From Hyperoodon ampullatus (Eukaryota; Chordata; Mammalia; Artiodactyla; Ziphiidae), in the NCBI GenBank assembly GCA_949752795.1, contig OX457070.1, positions 32,376,788 through 32,440,787 of the forward strand: 64,000 bases of DNA. Direction: 5' to 3'. Made by a program: the position numbers and the translations under genes. Positions 47,753 through 58,969 of the stretch are shown here, in pieces. The notes below the pieces were generated by a model that saw nothing but the letters and a program-made list of their open reading frames with translations, was not told the origin of the DNA and ran no database searches. How positions within the stretch are numbered: the first letter of the stretch is position 1; the number at the start of each line of letters is the position of its first letter.

Positions 47753-48107
47753 CAGGGCTTCCCTGGTGGTGCAGTGGTTAAGAATTCGCCTGCCAATGCA
47801 GGGGACACGGGTGCGAGCCCTGGTTGGCGAAGATGCCACATGCTGTGGAGCAACTAAGCCCGTGCGCCACAACTACTGAGCCGGCACTCTAGAGCCCGCG
47901 AGCCACAACTACTGAGCCCACGTGCCACAACTACTGAAGCCCACGTGCCTAGAGCCCGTGCTCCACAACAAGAGAAGCCACCGCAATGAGAAGCCCTCAC
48001 ACCACAACGAATAGTAGCCCCCGCTCACCGCAAGTAGAGAAAGCCCGCGCGCAGCAATGAAGACCTAACACAGCCAAAAATTTAAAAATAGATAAAATTA
48101 ATAAATT
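47753..48107 (+). mobile_element. Long CHR SINE
   Basis: Head GGGCTTCCCTGGTGGTGCAG, B-box-like GGGTGCGAGCCC, and several 'GCCACAACTACTGA' modules with differing spacers. It ends 'ACCTAACACAGCC' and an A-rich tail. A perfect 14-bp duplication TTTTAAAAAGATCA lies at 47739-47752 and 48108-48121. Confidence 0.95.
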
Positions 48108-48121
48108 TTTTAAAAAGATCA

Positions 48122-48940
48122 TAAAATCTCACTGTGAATATTTAACTGGATAGTAATAACACAGTGTCAGATAACTTACACAGCATAATGGTTTAACACT
48201 CTGCATTTTGACATCTGTCCAGACAGATGTTTAAAACTTAAGTTCTTCAAGATTTTTTTTTTTTTAAGTTTCACATAGAAAAAGCTGGGAATCATTTTTA
48301 TACTAAAGCTACTTTGTTACAATTTCACTGTCAACAATTTAATTAATTGAAAGAGAGGCAGAAAAAAACAGTGATTTATACAGGCTTTCTAAGAAGAATT
48401 TGGTCAAGTAGAAAAAAAAAAGATCTGCAGCAACTTTTCTTACTGACATACCATCATCAATCACCTTATCTATTTACATGGCTTACATGTACATATAAAT
48501 ATAGTTTCTTATTTGGGTTTTTTTTTTCTTGATTTGAGTCAGTGTAGCAAGTAATTTGATCTCGAAAAGGAATCATTAACCTTCAAAGCAACAATAGCCA
48601 TGTTTTGTTAGGATGTGTTCAGAAAGTAACTCTGAGTTATCCTCCTCATATGCCATAATGTCACTGCTAAGTATGAATGTGATATATTTCTTTTTAATTA
48701 AAATTAGTTGCATTGTGGTGTGATTTTTTAATAACTTCAATGTCTTCGGATTTGTACATTTTAGATTCATGTTGGAACTTGTACATCACCACATGCTGAT
48801 TGCAAAATTCATTAGCGCGTAAATCATGTTTTAGTGATAGTCCTTTAAACAAAGTTGGTTTGATTGCGCAGCACTCACTGGTTGGCTTATTTATTATGAA
48901 GTTTTGTCAGGCAGAGCAGTTAAGTTAATCAGTAACCAAT
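48122..48940. other. Single-copy DNA, candidate regulatory sequence inside
   Basis: No repeat or gene. The part at 48540-48900 has several homeodomain-like TAATTA/ATTA sites and is discussed as a finding. Confidence 0.35.
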
Positions 48941-48954
48941 AAAAGATTGAAACC

Positions 48955-49161
48955 GGGCTTCCCTGGTGGCGCAGTGGTTGAGAGTCCGCCTGCCGATGCA
49001 GGGGACACGGGTTCGTGCCCCGGTCTGGGAAGATCCCACATGCCGCGGAGCGGCTGGGCCCGTGAGCCATGGCCGCTGAGCCTGCGCGTCCGGAGCCTGT
49101 GCTCCGCAACGGGAGAGGCCACAACAGTGAGGGGCCCGCGTACCGCAAAAAAAAAAAAAAA
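48955..49161 (+). mobile_element. Short CHR SINE, close to consensus
   Basis: All boxes look intact: GGCGCAGTGGTTGAGAG, GGTTCGTGCCCCGG and GCGTACCGC before the A-tail. The duplication AAAAGATTGAAACC at 48941-48954 matches 49162-49175 at 13 of 14 bases. Confidence 0.95.
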
Positions 49162-49175
49162 AAAAGATTTAAACC

Positions 49176-50528
49176 TATAGATATGTCAGCCAATTTATTA
49201 CTAACAAATGTTTGGGACTTTTGTGCATCTCCATACCGCGTGCAAAGTTTAAAGGAGATTTCCTAGTTCCTTTGAAAACAGAAAAGAGCATACATTATTT
49301 TCTTGAGTTTTATTATCTGACTATATGTCCGTAGAAGCTACTTCACCTGATTTGCTTTAGAATCAATATGCAGTTTTCCATTTCTGTTTTTCTGCATGGC
49401 TTGGGGTGTTGCTATCACTTAAGATAAAGTCTTTTCACTTAGCCCATGTCTCTCATAGGTATATAATATCAGTACCTTTCAACAAGGTTAAGTGAATTCA
49501 CTCTTGGAAGGTTTTGAAGTTATAATCCTCTTATTCTGTACATTTTTATGGAAGAAAATTATGATGCCAAACGTAATTAGGACCAAATTCAAACTGATAG
49601 GCAAAAGCTTCTTTTTCCTCCACTGGGCCATTTTAGAAAATAAACAAGAAGTATGAAATATCGTGACTTTGTGGAATTTATGTACAAGCTGTGAAACTTT
49701 GAAAAACATCTTTGGGTCTCAGTTTCCTCACCTTTAAAATGATGTGGGGGAAGGGGTTGAGGATTGAAATAGATCATATCTAAATTCCTCGCAAGTGTTG
49801 AACTTGTACGATCGTGTGAGCCCATTACAATCCCCTTTCAACTCACAGGAGAATACATTTGTAACTCCAAAGCTAACGCAATGTCGTGCAATGGCATCTT
49901 GTCAACAAATAGTTACCCATAGTGATGACTTGGTACTTACAGACCATGTTCCCAAAGACAAAGTTAAGGGAAGATTTCAGGCTTTTGTCTAGAAAATCCA
50001 GGTGAATCTAACCTATGATAGGGCCAGACAATAAAGATTTAAGAACAGAATAAACATTCTCAATCATTTTTGGATGAATTATTGAGGTGATTGTTCAAAT
50101 TTCCACTTCCTTTTGCCAGAGCCTCTAAATATTCTCTCTGTTTTTCTCTATAAGGCTTTGGGGGTGAAGTTCAGGGGTTCATTTTTTTGTCTATTGTTAA
50201 CTCTTTCAGTCAACAAAGGAGATACATAAAATATTTTCACCAAAACAGTATCTTCTGCTAAGTTAAAAATAATTTAAAATACAGTAACCAGGAGACTATG
50301 ATATTTGGCTGCCTTGAAATGAGTCAAATTTAAGTGGAAAACTCATTTCCACCAATCTAAGTACTCAAGCACAAAACTATGCCTTTCTAATTCACCTTCC
50401 ACTTATGGCCAAAGTTCAGCGTATCAGGAGAGCAGAAATATTTTGTGTCACTTTTGTGCTTGACGTTAAAATAAAAGTAAGGGGTGGGGTGGGGAAATAC
50501 CACCTGGAGTAAATTTTGAGTTTTGTTT
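49176..50528. other. Single-copy DNA, nothing recognised
   Basis: No repeat or gene recognised. Confidence 0.5.
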
Positions 50529-50543
50529 GATGCAACAATTTTT

Positions 50544-50757
50544 TTTTTTTTTTTTTTTTTTTTTTGCGGTACGCGGGCCTCTCACTGTTGTGGCCTCTCC
50601 CGTTGTGGAGCACAGGCTCCGGACGCGCAGGCTCAGCGGCCATGGCTCACGGGACCAGCTGCTCCGCGGCATGTGGGATCTTCCCGGACCGGGGCACGAA
50701 CCCGTGTCCCCTGCATTGGCAGGCGGACTCTCAACCACTGCGCCACCAGGGAAGCCC
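50544..50757 (-). mobile_element. Short CHR SINE
   Basis: Minus-strand short form. A 15-bp perfect duplication GATGCAACAATTTTT lies at 50529-50543 and 50758-50772. It is one half of an inverted pair with the element at 50925. Confidence 0.95.
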
Positions 50758-50924
50758 GATGCAACAATTTTTATTACAGAAACATCATACCCATTCCAAA
50801 TCTGTTTGTGGTATGATCTCAAATGTTGTACAGTCTTTAATGGACTTGATAGGACTAGACTTGGAGGAGCAAGACCCTAATTTCTTCCAAATGCATCCTT
50901 CTTTGAATTAAACAGTAAAAAGTG

Positions 50925-51134
50925 GGGGGCTCCCCCCCTGGTGGCGCAGTGGTTGAGAGTCCGCCTGACGATGCAGGGGACACGGGTTCGTGCCCTGGTC
51001 CAGGAAGATCCCACATGCCGCAGAGTGGCTGGACCCGTGAGCCATGGCTGCTGAGCCTGCGCATCCGGAGCCTGTGCTCCACAACGGGAGAGGCTGCAAC
51101 AGTGATAGGCCCGCGTACGGCAAAAAAAAAAAAA
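50925..51134 (+). mobile_element. Short CHR SINE with altered 5' end
   Basis: The head has become GGGGGGCTCCCCCCCTGG in place of GGGGCTTCCCTGG. The rest is the short form with a GCGTACGGC end and A-tail. No clear duplication. Confidence 0.93.
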
Positions 51135-51349
51135 GAAAGAAGAAGGAGGGAAACACTGTGTTAATATGTTTTAACTGCTAAATGTTGAAGTATATAAAGG
51201 TCCAAAATATTCAACTTGCATATTTCCATGGTACCTTAAAAATTTGTCAGTTAAATCACACACTTAACTAGATACTGAGCCAGTAGGCTCGAAGCTTTGC
51301 AGGCTTTCCCAGACATCTATATGTGCCTGGAGGAAGCCAAACATATTTT

Positions 51350-51960
51350 TGGAAACTGTAATTAGAATTACTTGGTTGCATGTAATAGAAAAATTCAAAA
51401 TAACAGTGACAAACAAAAAAGAAGGGAAGGAAGGAAGGAAGGAAGGAAGGAAGGAAGGGAGGGAGGGAGGAAGGAAGGGAGGGAGGAAGGAGGGAGGGAG
51501 GAAGGAGGGAGGGCAAAAGTTTCCTTCTCATGTAAAAATAGAGGTAAGCAGCTTAGAGGTAGTCAAGTGACTCCAAGCTATCATCGATGACCCAAGTGTC
51601 TATCTTTTGCTCTATGATCCTACCAAGAAGTTTCTATCCTCAAGGTCAACTTCATGGTTACAGATAGTTGCTAGAACTTTAGCTATCACTTCCCAGTTAC
51701 TCCTCTGACAAAATAGGAATAACAGAAGGGCAAAAGGGTTTCCTCCTAGCTGAGCCAACTTCTTTGAGCAGCTTTCCCAGAACCGCACAGAGCGCTTCTG
51801 CTCTTTGGCCAGAGCTCAGTCACATGACCACACTTAGTTGCAAGAGAGGCTGGGAACCATCTCTAACTCTAGGTGGCAATGGGTCTGCCTAAAATTCAAG
51901 TTCTCTTCTTAAGGAGGAAAGGGTACTGGATATTGGGGTAGACAAGAATCAGCCTCTGCT
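51350..51960 (+). repeat. Decayed interspersed repeat of unnamed family
   Basis: Contains 'tggccagagctcagtcacat', 'agaggctgggaaccatctct' and 'actggatattggggtagac', modules also seen at 29945-30420 and partly at 6960-7910. It hosts a GGAA microsatellite. Confidence 0.45.
51421..51513. repeat. (GGAA)n(GGGA)n microsatellite
   Basis: About 90 purine-only bases: GGAA units, then mixed GGGA/GGAA. Confidence 0.95.
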
Positions 51961-52345
51961 ATGGGAATGCTTAAATGTCTACGGTGTGAAATATTTTTAG
52001 AGGACTATTCCAAGAATACACTTTTTTTCCCTCAGAAGGGGAAAGAGGTTTGCTGTCGAAGGCTATCCCTAATGCCAAACTGTGGAATATGGGTGGTGAT
52101 AGGTGGAGTGCTAAGTCTTAGAGGCTGGACTTCACTAGAGTCTGGTAAAAACCAACTTCCAAGCAGGAAAAGAAATTGTGCATCTGTTGCCAAGTCTTTC
52201 AGCTCATTGGAGACGTTATAGAGGAGAGAATGAGGCCGTGGCAGTGCCAGGCACCTAGGGAATTCGTTGATATTTATGCTACACACAGTAGAGAGGAGTG
52301 ATAGGACTCCACACAGATCCAGTTTGGAATGGGCAGTCTGCATGA
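51961..52345. other. Single-copy DNA, nothing recognised
   Basis: No recognisable feature. Confidence 0.5.
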
Positions 52346-52349
52346 CTCT

Positions 52350-52475
52350 CTACATGTCCTGATTCTTGGTTTCTTTTCCTCCAAATAAGCGAATAAACAT
52401 GCCTCAAAGGGTTACTGTAACATTAAATTGGGAATTCCATAAATCACATATGCTCAATAAACAGCAGCTATTAGG
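52350..52475 (+). repeat. MIR fragment
   Basis: 'aagggttactgtaacattaa' and 'catatgctcaataaacagca' match the MIR 3' half. Confidence 0.6.
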
Positions 52476-52749
52476 ACTATGATCATGCATGTTTTTAACC
52501 TCTGATTTAGAACAAGATAAGCAACCAGGTGTTCCAGAGACATAGAGGGCGTTGTTCACCTTGTATGCGTAGTGCGTTATCTCTCTCACCTTACCCTACT
52601 TTTCTTCTGCACTCTTATTTCTGTTTCTAGCCCAGGTTAATTCTCCCTTCCTACCACTTAGGACTCTCAACTGTATTCATGTAATAATATTGTGTAAACC
52701 CATGAGTTACTACTCCAACTCTATGAAAAGTGTGTAGTCTCAAAGAGTC

Positions 52750-52975
52750 ATAGTTATGAGAGACAGAAGAGCATAATGATTAAGACCTTGGGCTCTAGCA
52801 TCAAACTTGAAACCCCAGCATCAACACTTGGTCAAGAGCCCTTAACCTTTCTAGGTCTCAGTTTTCTCACCTGTAAATTGGAAATAATAATTCCTCTCCC
52901 ATGAGTAGTGCACATAAAGCACTGAGTTCATAGTCTGGCACATGATAAACAATGAATGAATGAAGGTGATTGTAA
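52750..52975 (+). repeat. MIR element
   Basis: 'agcataatgattaagacctt', 'gggctctagcatcaaacttg', 'ctcagttttctcacctgtaa' and 'gcacataaagcactgagttc' follow the consensus from its tRNA-like head. Confidence 0.85.
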
Positions 52976-53014
52976 TGTTGTTAGAAAGAAGAGCAGGATG
53001 GAAGAGAAGTCACA

Positions 53015-53240
53015 TTCATTGGGGGCCTCCTCTATGCCAGGCACTATACTTTACCATAAAGTTTTCTATAGCTTTTATTCCTTGCATTGATCCTACAAGT
53101 TGTAAACCTTTCTTTACAGATGAGGAAACTGATGCTTGGAATGACAAAAGAACTCGTGAAAGATAAAGAACAAATCAATGACAGTGGCATTACTTAGTCT
53201 CAGGTCTGTATTTCGAAAGGTCATACTCTCTCTACTCACT
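53015..53240 (-). repeat. MIR element
   Basis: The complement reads 'ctctatgccaggcactatac' and 'tttctttacagatgaggaaa', then a decayed head. It lies tail to tail with the previous MIR. Confidence 0.7.
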
Positions 53241-54186
53241 CACCAGGAAGAAGCTGGCATGCCAATTTCTAATTCAACCTCTTGAGACACCAAAGAGGCA
53301 GAGAAAAATTTAGAACGCAGGATACAATTACTTTCAGCACTGAAATGACCTCAAAAGAATGTGTTCAGCCTCTGACATGAATAAGTCTTCATTTCAATAT
53401 AGGGTCTATCATCTAATATATTTTCAAGGTCAGAATGACTCAATCACTATGGAACTTTAGAAAACCTACTGCTGGTGTAGTTTTTAAATTTTTAATTTAG
53501 ATGTTATTTTTATTTTGCCCCACAGCAAAATTTCCTTTATTCAACTGCCATTCAAATATTACACATGGATCTGAAACAGTTAAGTAAAATGAACAGTATT
53601 TTTTAACGATACCTCTCATGTAAGAAACCTGTGTATTTATAGATCTTCTGGTAATTCTCTACATTAATTCCTTGACCTCAAACTGACCGGAGAAGGTCAA
53701 CAATTCCTGTAATGTCCCCAAGTGGTACATTTTCCTCTCTAACTCAGCTGAAAACTACATAAAAGCTCAGGCAGTCAGAAAGCACCCAAATAGCTATACA
53801 GCTGAGATGACCCCACAATGCAAGTTAATCCCTCCAAGGTCAATTGTAATTTATGTTCAATTAACTGGCTCAAGAAACCTGTTTTAGACAGAAGCCAGAA
53901 ATTAGGAAACCCGTCGCTTGACTTTTTAGTGGGGAACTCTTTCTGTGAAAGCCACTATTTGGGCGCAAAATAAGAGGCTAACACAGGCTTTTTTCCTGGG
54001 TGCGCTTACATCTCCTCAGCTGACCATACCGACTCCCTCCAGGGATGTACTGGAAACCTGGAGGATTTGGATGGAAAGTCTATTGTTCCTGTGGCTACTA
54101 GATACTGTGCAAGGGAATGTGACTGCCAACCTCAGTCTCCACTTCAACATGGAAGGTACCAAGTTAAGCTTCCTTTAGGGGCCATC
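53241..54186. other. Single-copy DNA, nothing recognised
   Basis: No repeat or gene recognised. Confidence 0.5.
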
Positions 54187-54201
54187 AAAAAGACAGGAGG
54201 C

Positions 54202-54726
54202 GGGCTTCCCTGGTGGCGCAGTGGTTGAGAATCTGCCTGCTAATGCAGGGGACATGGGTTCGAGCCCTGGTCTGGGAGGATCTCACATGCCGCAGAGCAA
54301 CTAGGCCCGTGAGCCACAACTACTGAGCCTGTGCGTCTGGAGCCTGTGCTCTGCAACAAGAGAGGCCAAGATAGTGAGAGGCCCACTCACCGCGATGAAG
54401 AGTGGCCCCTGCTTGCCACAACTAGAGAAAGCCCTCGCACAGAAACGAAGACCTGGGCTTCCCTGGTGGCTCAGTGGTTGAGAGTCCGCCTGCCGATGCA
54501 GGGGACACAGGTTCGTGCCTCGGTCCGGGAAGATCCCACATGCCACGGAGCAGCTGGGCCCGTGAGCCATGGCCGCTGAGCCTGCACGTCCGGAGCCTGT
54601 GCTCCGCAATGGGAGAGGCCACAGCAGTGAGAGGCCCGCGTACCGCACAAAAAAAGAAACGAAGACCTAACACAGCAAAAATCAATAAATTAATTAATAA
54701 ACTCCTACCCCCAACATCTTAAAAAA
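54202..54726 (+). mobile_element. Long CHR SINE interrupted by a short CHR SINE
   Basis: The outer element runs 54202-54454 and resumes at 54669. It has a GGTTCGAGCCC B box and a body that mixes short-type words ('GAGAGGCC', 'GTGAGAGGCCC') with the long-type end ('GAAGAGTGGCCCCTGCTTG' and 'CCTAACACAGC'). An imperfect duplication, AAAAAGACAGGAGGC at 54187-54201 and AAAAAAACAGGAAGC at 54727-54741, matches at 13 of 15 bases. Confidence 0.92.
54455..54654 (+). mobile_element. Short CHR SINE inserted in the long SINE
   Basis: A complete short form, with a GTACCGCAC(A)n end. The perfect 14-bp duplication AGAAACGAAGACCT at 54441-54454 and 54655-54668 is made of the outer SINE's own sequence, so it inserted later. 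Confidence 0.96.
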
Positions 54727-54741
54727 AAAAAAACAGGAAGC

Positions 54742-56315
54742 AGTGAGAGTAGCTCCCACTGACCATATCTGAGAAATAATAGCGTAAAAATAAATAATGT
54801 ACTATTGAAGAAGAACCCATTAAATAAAACAAGAATCCATCAGTCCATATGGATAGAAATAAGTAAATGGATAAATAAATAAAGGAGGAAAAAGGGAAAG
54901 CTTTTTTTTACAATAGAATGCCTACTGATAAATATATTAAAATGTTGGAGTTAGAAGACCATCAATGGATGTGAAAACCAGTGAATAAAGGTTTGATGAG
55001 GAAGAAGATAGTTACACAATAATCTCAATCTCTCACTTGGCAGACAACACCTTAATCAACTGAACAAAGCTAATGTCACCAGTACTGGAACAAACAGACA
55101 TCATGTGCCAGCTGATGCTGTGGACTGAGGGCATCTCATCTCTTCTGTGGTGCTCTTGCCAAACATGCATAACCTGAGTACAATCGTAAGGAAACATCAT
55201 GCAAACCTCAACTGAGGCACATTCCATGAAATAACTGGTCTGTACTCTTCAAAAATGTCAAGGTCAAGAAAGACCAAGAAAGACTGAGAAACTGTTTACT
55301 TCAGATTTAAGGCCACTAAAGAAAGATGACAAGTAAAATGTCATGTATGATCCCGGATTAGATTCTAAGTCAGGAAAAAATATATATAAAGGACATTGTT
55401 TTGGCAATTGATGAAATTTGAATATGGACTGTGGATTAGATAACCGTATTGCATCAATGTTCAATTTCCTGATTTTAATAATTTGTCTGTATTTATGTAT
55501 GAAAATGTCCTTGTTCTTAGAACATACCCACTAAAGTATTTAGTAGTAAAAGCGGGCATGTCACCAACTCAATCTCAAAGGGTTCAGGAAAAAATTATAT
55601 GTTATATGCAAGAGAAAGAGAGAGAATGATAAAGCAAAAGTCAAAATGTATACAATTAGTGATATCTGGGTAAAGGATTAAAGGATTACAGGAGTTGTTT
55701 GTATTATTCTTGCAACTTTTCTATAAGTTTAAAATTATATCAAAATGAAAAGTTATTTTTTTAATTTTAATTTAAAACTACAGCAGAACAAAATCATTAT
55801 TAGTTAAGATACATTCTAAAGTATATGAAAGTGAGAAGAACTGGTATCTAGTGTTTGATGTACAATATTTCAGGATAAAAGAGACAGTGAAAAAAGGAGG
55901 GAAACAGGGAGGGATAAATTGGGAGATTGGGATTGACATATACACACTACTGTATATAAAGTAGATAACTAATAAGGACCTACTGTGTAGCACAGGGAAC
56001 TCTACTCAATTCTCTGTAATAACCTATCTGGGAAAAGAATCTAAAAAAGAGTGGATATATGTATATGTATAACTGATTCACTTTGCTGTTGTACACCTGA
56101 AACTAACACAACATTGTAAATCAATACTCCAAATATACTCTAATATAAATAAGTAAGTAAATAAATAAATAAGGAGGGAAACAGATTTTAAAAAGTAACA
56201 AAATGTCGATCATTTTAATTCTTGAATTTGGGTGATAGATACATGGGGATCTGTTGTGCCAGTCTCTCTACTTTTGTGTATGTTTGAAAGTTTTCCATAA
56301 TAAAAAGGTTTTAAC
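54742..56315 (+). repeat. Old L1M-type LINE 3'UTR(s), hosting a younger L1
   Basis: 'aagaatccatcagtccatat', 'agactgagaaactgtttact', 'tcatgtatgatcccggatta' and 'acttttctataagtttaaaa' (to about 55760) are L1M 3'UTR. After the younger insertion, 'tctctctacttttgtgtatg' and 'ttccataataaaaaggtttt' at 56262-56313 are a second L1M-like end. Confidence 0.65.
55908..56170 (+). mobile_element. 5'-truncated L1 3' end
   Basis: 'gataactaataaggacctac', 'aactgattcactttgctgtt' and 'ctaacacaacattgtaaatc', then an AAAT-rich tail. A perfect 14-bp duplication AAGGAGGGAAACAG lies at 55894-55907 and 56171-56184. Confidence 0.93.
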
Positions 56316-56392
56316 ATTTTAAGCCCACCTAAATTGATGCCCATCCTGCAACTCCAGCGATGACAACAATGTTAACTCAATACCTTCCCCCC

Positions 56393-56605
56393 GGGGCTTC
56401 CCTGGTGGCGCAGTGGTTGAGAGTCCGCCTGCCGATTCAGGGGACACGGGTTCATGCCCCGGTCTGGGAAGATCCCACATGCCGCGGAGCGGCTGGGCCC
56501 GTGAGCCATGGCCGCTGAGCCTGCGCGTCAGGAGCCTGTGCTCCACAACGGAAGAGGCCACAACAGTGAGAGGCCCGCGTACCGCAAAAAAATAAAAAAT
56601 AAAAA
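56393..56605 (+). mobile_element. Short CHR SINE
   Basis: Near-consensus short form with an AAAT-like tail. The duplication AATACCTTCCCCCC at 56379-56392 matches 56606-56619 at 13 of 14 bases. Confidence 0.95.
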
Positions 56606-56619
56606 AATACCCTCCCCCC

Positions 56620-57390
56620 ATACTGCATTCCAGTTCACCCACATTCCTGATAGTCTGGGTGAAAACTCTGGATGGTTTGGCCCAATCTCCAGATTATAAT
56701 TTGGGCTCAAAAGCAGCATTTTATGGAAATTAAATGACACTTATTGGACATTCACTGATGTCCCAATACAGCAAGTGAGAGTTACCTGCTGCATTCTCTT
56801 AATGCACTTTGCTAATACAGAGTGATGGAAGTTTCTGTTCATCATTTCTTCTATTCAGAAAACATGTTCTACAGCACAGCTGGAATCAGAAACCCTAGAA
56901 ACTGGACAAGCTTTCAGAAAGGCAGCCAGAGGGAAGGAACTATTCTTACCACCCTCTGAGACGACACATTCCCACACATTGCATGAACTTGACATTAGGT
57001 TCTGGAAGATTTCCATTTGAGGCAACATTTATATCTTTGACTGGCTATAAAAATTTAAATCTTGGGGAAATAAGTAGAAAAAAATCACTACCTAATGTAA
57101 GATGAAAACAAAAGTCAACATCAAGCTTCAATAGACACTTCCTGAAATATGATGGAACACTAAGTCCTTCTGGGAACACAGATCAAACAGGAGATCCTCA
57201 TGTCTACTATGACTTTCATCCCTGAAAGGAGCCCAGGTGCTACTTCATTTAGAATATGAGAAAGCAAAGTAAAAGGGTCATGGAGTTAAACCATTTAGTA
57301 GCGACTGCGGTAATAACAATGAAATTTAAATGTGTATAGCAAGTTTGAAAAAGTATCACCATAAAATGATAAATAAATAAAAAGCACCAC
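56620..57390. other. Single-copy DNA, nothing recognised
   Basis: No recognisable feature. Confidence 0.5.
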
Positions 57391-57394
57391 AGAG

Positions 57395-57600
57395 ACATTC
57401 ATTGTTTAATTTCATTCCCACAAACATCTGTAAGGTAGGCTTGGAAGGTAGAATTCATCCCTATTTTACAGGTGAATAAACTGGCGCTCACTATGATTGA
57501 TGTCACCAAAGTCATACAATAGGGAAATGAGGATGCTAGGATTCATTCTCATAAGATTTCCCAGCTCCCAATTACCCGTATTATTCCCGAGAACAAACAC
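57395..57600 (-). repeat. MIR element
   Basis: The complement reads 'ctgtaaggtaggcttggaag', 'cctattttacaggtgaataa' and 'gatgtcaccaaagtcataca'. Confidence 0.65.
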
Positions 57601-58325
57601 CAGGAAAATTCACGTAGGCAAACATTTAATGAACATCCTGCTGTTCACAGCAGCTTCAGTACCTCACCTGTCATGGCTTCTCTAAAGCAGACTTTACAAA
57701 TCAGCATAGATTATTCTAAGTCAACAGCTACAAATAGGTTCACAAGACAAAGTCAGATCTGTTTTCAGTAGAATCCGATATCAACACATTATTCACAGAA
57801 ACACACAACTTGATGCCATGGAGATTCTCCTGTCAACATCATGTGCCTAGGAGGATTTGAGAAAATCATTTTTAATTAAAAGCGCCAAACATTAGAATCA
57901 ACCTGAGATATTCGAAATACTAAAGAGAATTAACCAGATAGGATGACTGGCCTAAATTTCACAGTTAATAAAGGGAGTAAAATCATTGACTTAACCTTTG
58001 TGCTCAGATGCAGGTTTAATTCCTACTAAACATAATGAAAACGCTGCCTGCAAACTCCATAACCAAACTTCATAAAAATGCAACATTATCATTGGAAACA
58101 TACTGTATTTTAAAAATGATTCCAACAGAGTTTATGTAGATCTGGATGCTCTAGGAGGTGAAGGAGGTTCATGAATGTCCAGGAGCAGAGAAGAGTGATG
58201 AAGTCTCCTACCATAGTAAGCACTGCAAAAGTATTTGATAAATATTTGATACATAAATAAAGTGGAGGTAAATTCAGGGTTTTCTTAGCAGACAAATCCT
58301 AGGTTCATTTTTATATTAAAAATGA
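57601..58325. other. Single-copy DNA, nothing recognised
   Basis: No recognisable feature. Confidence 0.5.
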
Positions 58326-58331
58326 ACAACT

Positions 58332-58505
58332 GGGACTTCCTTGGTGGTCCAGTGGTTAAGACTCTGCACTCCCAATACAGGGGGCCTGGGTTCGATTCCT
58401 GGTCAGGGAACTAGATCCCGCATGCCACAACTAAAGATCCTGCATGTCGCGACAAAGACCCGGTGCAGCCAAATAAATAAATAAATATTAAAAAAAAAAA
58501 AAAAA
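58332..58505 (+). mobile_element. Old tRNA-derived SINE (TCCAGTGGTTAAG type)
   Basis: Head GGGACTTCCTTGGTGGTCCAG, B box GGTTCGATTCC, 'CAGGGAACTAGATCCCGCAT', end 'CGGTGCAGCC' with AAAT and A tail. A second A run follows at 58526-58549. Confidence 0.9.
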
Positions 58506-58681
58506 CCAGAAAAAAGATCAAGCCTAAAAAAAAAAAAAAAAAAAAAAAACAGCTGATGTGGTTACTATTTCTCAGATTGTTGAGGGATCCAAACTCTAAG
58601 TTTCTCTCAGTATTAGTTTTCTAGGGCTGCTGTAACAAAAACCACAGACAGGTGGGGGAAAAACAACAGAAATTTATTTCC

Positions 58682-58689
<8 letters not shown>

Positions 58690-58735
<46 letters not shown>

Positions 58736-58927
58736 TGGTATGCGGGCCTCTCACTGTTGTGGCCTCTCCCGTTGCGGAGCACAGGCTCCGGATGCGCAGG
58801 CTCAGCAGCCATGGCTCACGGGCCCAGCCGCTCCGCGGCATATGGGATCCTCCCAGACCGGGGCACGAACCCGTATCCCCTGCATCGGCAGGCGGACTCT
58901 CAACCACTGCGCCACCAGGGAGGCCCC
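58690..58927 (-). mobile_element. Short CHR SINE with long A-tail
   Basis: Minus-strand short form with a T run of about 45 bases on the plus strand, the longest homopolymer in the window. A 15-bp perfect duplication TATTTCCTCAGTTCT lies at 58675-58689 and 58928-58942. Confidence 0.96.
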
Positions 58928-58969
58928 TATTTCCTCAGTTCTGATGGTCCAAAATTAAACTACTGTTGG

